Origin: an uncultured Carnobacterium sp.
GTDB lineage: Bacteria; Bacillota; Bacilli; Lactobacillales; Aerococcaceae
Direction: 5' to 3'
Length of the DNA: 6,434 bases
Assembly: GCA_905371865.1 (NCBI GenBank)
Contig: CAJPNA010000081.1
Span: 1 to 6,434, forward strand
Shown here piece by piece: positions 5,068 to 6,434 of this stretch. The notes beneath the pieces are model-generated. The model saw only the letters and a program-made list of their open reading frames with translations, made no database searches and was not told the origin of the DNA. The number at the start of each line of letters is the position of its first letter. The first letter of the stretch is position 1. A program made the position numbers and the translations under genes.

Positions 5068-5157
5068 ATGAAATACCCTATGCGGACAAAAAAGACGAAA
5101 AGGAATTTTCCTGCGGGTGACGTTCGGGAGAAAAGGGCGCAATCCCGCATGAAGTAA
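5068..5157 (+). CDS. Possible 29-aa basic peptide, unknown
   Basis: ATG 5068 begins a 29-codon frame ending at TAA 5155-5157, 7 nt after the stop of gene C, with AGGGA just upstream. The product starts M-K-Y-P-M-R-T-K-K-T-K-R-N-F and is strongly basic, with no membrane segment. An inverted repeat, TGCGGG / CCCGCA (5112-5117 and 5144-5149), lies inside it. It may be a genuine small gene coupled to C, a regulatory leader peptide for the gene at 5198, or chance. No family is recognised. Confidence 0.3.
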   Translation: MKYPMRTKKTKRNFPAGDVREKRAQSRMK

Positions 5158-5197
5158 TATAGAAGATACGGATTATAAGAAAAAAGGGGTTAGGAAG

Positions 5198-5884
5198 ATG
5201 ATCTATAAAACATTACTATTTGATTTGGATTCGACGGTGTGGGATTTTCATTCGGCGGAGAATTACTCGCTGACGAAATTGCTGGAGAATCAGGGGGTCA
5301 GTGAGATAGAGAAGTATATTGAGGTTTACATCCCGATGAATCGTGCGATGTGGCGCTCGCTGGAGAAAAACGAAATCACTCGTGAAGAGTTGGTGGGGAC
5401 GCGTTTTGCCAAATTATTCGACCATTTTGGCTTGGAAAAAGATGGACACGAATTAGCATCCGAATATGAGGCCATCCTCTCCACGCAAGGGCAAACGATT
5501 GATGGTGCGGAGGAAATGTTGCATACGCTTAGCGATGCGGGGTATCAGCTCTACGCAGCTACGAATGGGATTACGACGATTCAAAAGGGTCGCATGGAGC
5601 ATTCTCCGGTTACGAAGTATTTCAAAAAAGTATTTATCTCGGAAGAATTAAAAGTCGCAAAACCAAGTCCGCTCTTTTTCGAACGAGTGGCAAAAGATAT
5701 CCCAGATTTCGACAAAGATACAGCGGTGATGATTGGGGATTCGCTCACAGCCGATATCCAAGGCGGAATTAATGCGGGAATCGACACGATTTGGATGAAC
5801 CTGGCGCGCAAGGAGAACCGAACGGCGGTAAAACCAACCGTGGAAGTCCGTAGCTACGCGGAATTATTAGAATTTTTAGTATAA
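5198..5884 (+). CDS. yjjG: YjjG family noncanonical pyrimidine nucleotidase (HAD superfamily)
   Basis: This 228-aa protein starts at ATG 5198, with AAGGGG (5184-5189) 8 nt upstream. The HAD motifs are all present: motif I F-D-L-D-S-T (Asp9 nucleophile, Asp11 acid/base), motif II A-A-T-N-G (about 119-123), motif III with the lysine in L-K-V-A-K-P-S-P (about 151-158), and motif IV G-D-S-L-T-A-D (about 180-186). D-x-D-x-T-x-W-D-F followed by a long helical cap (residues about 15-90), with a total of about 225-230 aa, is typical of YjjG/YfnB nucleotidases. These dephosphorylate pyrimidine nucleoside monophosphates, including abnormal ones such as 5-fluoro-dUMP, and act in house-cleaning of nucleotide pools. 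It is expected to be cytosolic. No clear promoter lies between gene C and this gene, so it may be read through from C. Its own terminator follows at once. The exact substrate cannot be told from sequence. Confidence 0.9.
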   Translation: MIYKTLLFDLDSTVWDFHSAENYSLTKLLENQGVSEIEKYIEVYIPMNRAMWRSLEKNEITREELVGTRFAKLFDHFGLEKDGHELASEYEAILSTQGQTIDGAEEMLHTLSDAGYQLYAATNGITTIQKGRMEHSPVTKYFKKVFISEELKVAKPSPLFFERVAKDIPDFDKDTAVMIGDSLTADIQGGINAGIDTIWMNLARKENRTAVKPTVEVRSYAELLEFLV

Positions 5885-5889
5885 ATGGA

Positions 5890-5922
5890 AACGACTGCGA
5901 GAATGTCTTGCGGTCGTTTTTT
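5890..5922 (+). terminator. Rho-independent terminator after yjjG
   Basis: AACGACTGC (5890-5898) pairs with GCGGTCGTT (5910-5918), 9 bp with one T-G wobble, around an 11-nt loop. Six T residues (5917-5922) overlap and follow the 3' arm. It begins 5 nt after the yjjG stop codon. Confidence 0.92.
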
Positions 5923-5935
5923 GCAAACAGAACAG

Positions 5936-5964
5936 TTGAGCTTTCAAGGAGAAGCGGGTAGACT
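5936..5964 (+). promoter_or_regulatory. Weak candidate promoter for the lipoprotein hydrolase
   Basis: TTGAGC (5936-5941) and TAGACT (5959-5964), each 4 of 6 to consensus, are separated by exactly 17 nt. They lie between the yjjG terminator and the next start. A hairpin-capable repeat, GGTAGA / TCTACC (5957-5962 and 5985-5990), with an inner GGG / CCC, follows in the predicted leader close to the ribosome binding site. Confidence 0.35.
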
Positions 5965-6011
5965 ACTAAAAAGGGCCAAGACCCTCTACCAGAAAAGAAA
6001 GATGGAATTCG

Positions 6012-6434
6012 ATGAAACAACGATTGAAATTACTAGGAACACTATTTGCGGTACTCCTACTAGGAGCATGCGGACTACTGAAAGAAAACGCGGAGGCTCC
6101 TACGACGACAGCTGCCCAAGAGACCACACAAGCCTCGCGCGTGGAAGTGAAAGCAGACGGTACCTATACCGTGAAGGAATACACCTTTGTGAGTAACGAC
6201 AAGAAACTCTATGCTAGAGCATACATTCCAGATGTCCAAGGGCAAGTTTCTTTAGTCATCTATAGTCATGGACTCGGAGCCAGCGTGGAGCATGACGAAG
6301 AAGTACAGAAAACCTTGGCGAAGTCCGGGGTGGCGGTGTTCAGCTTTGAATTCGCTGGCGGTTCGTCTTCCTCCTCTCCTAAAAGCGAGGGGGCCACGAC
6401 GGAAATGTCCGTTCTAACCGAAGTGCAAAACTTG
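6012..6434 (+). CDS. Lipoprotein alpha/beta hydrolase (3' truncated by window edge)
   Basis: The frame opens at ATG 6012 and stays open for 141 codons to the right edge. The N-terminus M-K-Q-R-L-K-L-L-G-T-L-F-A-V-L-L-L-G-A-C is a lipoprotein signal with lipobox L-G-A-C (Cys20). A Thr/Ala/Glu-rich tether to about residue 45 follows. The start of an alpha/beta hydrolase core comes next: Y-T-F-V-S-N-D-K-K-L-Y-A-R-A-Y-I-P, then V-I-Y-S-H-G-L-G-A-S (oxyanion-hole H-G) and F-E-F-A-G-G-S-S-S-S-S with T-T-E-M-S-V-L-T-E-V near the edge. These blocks fit the serine hydrolase group with an S-H-G-x-G motif and a D/E-F-x-G-G-S-x-S loop. The nucleophile elbow should lie beyond the window. The protein is predicted to be anchored outside the membrane. 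The ribosome binding site is only AAAGATGG (about 5997-6004), 7 nt upstream. It is unrelated in detail to the minus-strand hydrolase. Confidence 0.85.
   Translation, partial: MKQRLKLLGTLFAVLLLGACGLLKENAEAPTTTAAQETTQASRVEVKADGTYTVKEYTFVSNDKKLYARAYIPDVQGQVSLVIYSHGLGASVEHDEEVQKTLAKSGVAVFSFEFAGGSSSSSPKSEGATTEMSVLTEVQNL

Noticed and set aside
5885..6196. 103-aa plus-strand frame from 5885
   Set aside because: It starts inside the yjjG terminator and overlaps the lipoprotein gene at 6012 in another frame; the latter has a clear signal peptide and hydrolase motifs.
1..6434. CRISPR array, tRNA, rRNA or transposase gene
   Set aside because: No regularly spaced repeats, no tRNA cloverleaf signature, no rRNA-like sequence and no DDE, HUH or recombinase motifs were seen in either strand.

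Overview
This is a low-to-moderate GC window with strong AGGAGG-type ribosome binding sites, extended -10 (TGN-TATAAT-like) promoters, ATG/GTG/TTG starts and compact rho-independent terminators. These features and the gene families present (ClbS/DfsB, YjdF-type, TIGR02328, YjjG, a lipobox alpha/beta hydrolase) point to a Bacillota genome, most likely Lactobacillales. Genus cannot be fixed from the sequence alone.

Layout: (1) 1-359 is the 3' part of a ClbS/DfsB four-helix-bundle gene running off the left edge. It is followed at 413-574 by what looks like the leftover C-terminus of a YjdF (DUF2992) gene and by a terminator. (2) 724-2071 is a tight three-gene operon with its own extended -10 promoter: a small two-transmembrane protein (A), a TIGR02328 / pyrimidine-dimer-glycosylase-like protein, and a second small two-transmembrane protein (B) that overlaps the middle gene by 20 nt. 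(3) 2072-3990 is an intervening block: a 17-bp bidirectional terminator and a minus-strand FrsA/DHPON-hydrolase-like alpha/beta hydrolase with its own promoter. A plus-strand promoter next to it leads into a possibly structured transcript. (4) 3984-4106 is the 3' remnant of a further B-like gene (B'), sharing an exact 35-bp run with B. It is followed directly by gene C, a 313-aa membrane protein that looks like two copies of the A/B architecture fused head to tail. (5) A possible 29-aa basic ORF, a YjjG-type HAD 5'-nucleotidase with terminator, and the 5' end of a lipoprotein alpha/beta hydrolase complete the window.

How the genes relate: A, B, B' and C appear to be one expanding family of membrane-hairpin proteins with both termini predicted in the cytoplasm. 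They share N-terminal (hydrophobic-S/T-x-E/Q-E/Q-L-x-x-L/F-R) and, for A/B/B', C-terminal (D-V/I-E-x-A/V-E-x-L-I-A-x-Y) signatures. Their only soluble operon partner is a putative DNA-repair-like protein. The hydrolase block appears to interrupt an older tandem array. YjjG and the hydrolases look like housekeeping or accessory functions that need not be linked to the membrane family. Assignments rest on motif recognition from memory; no database search was run.
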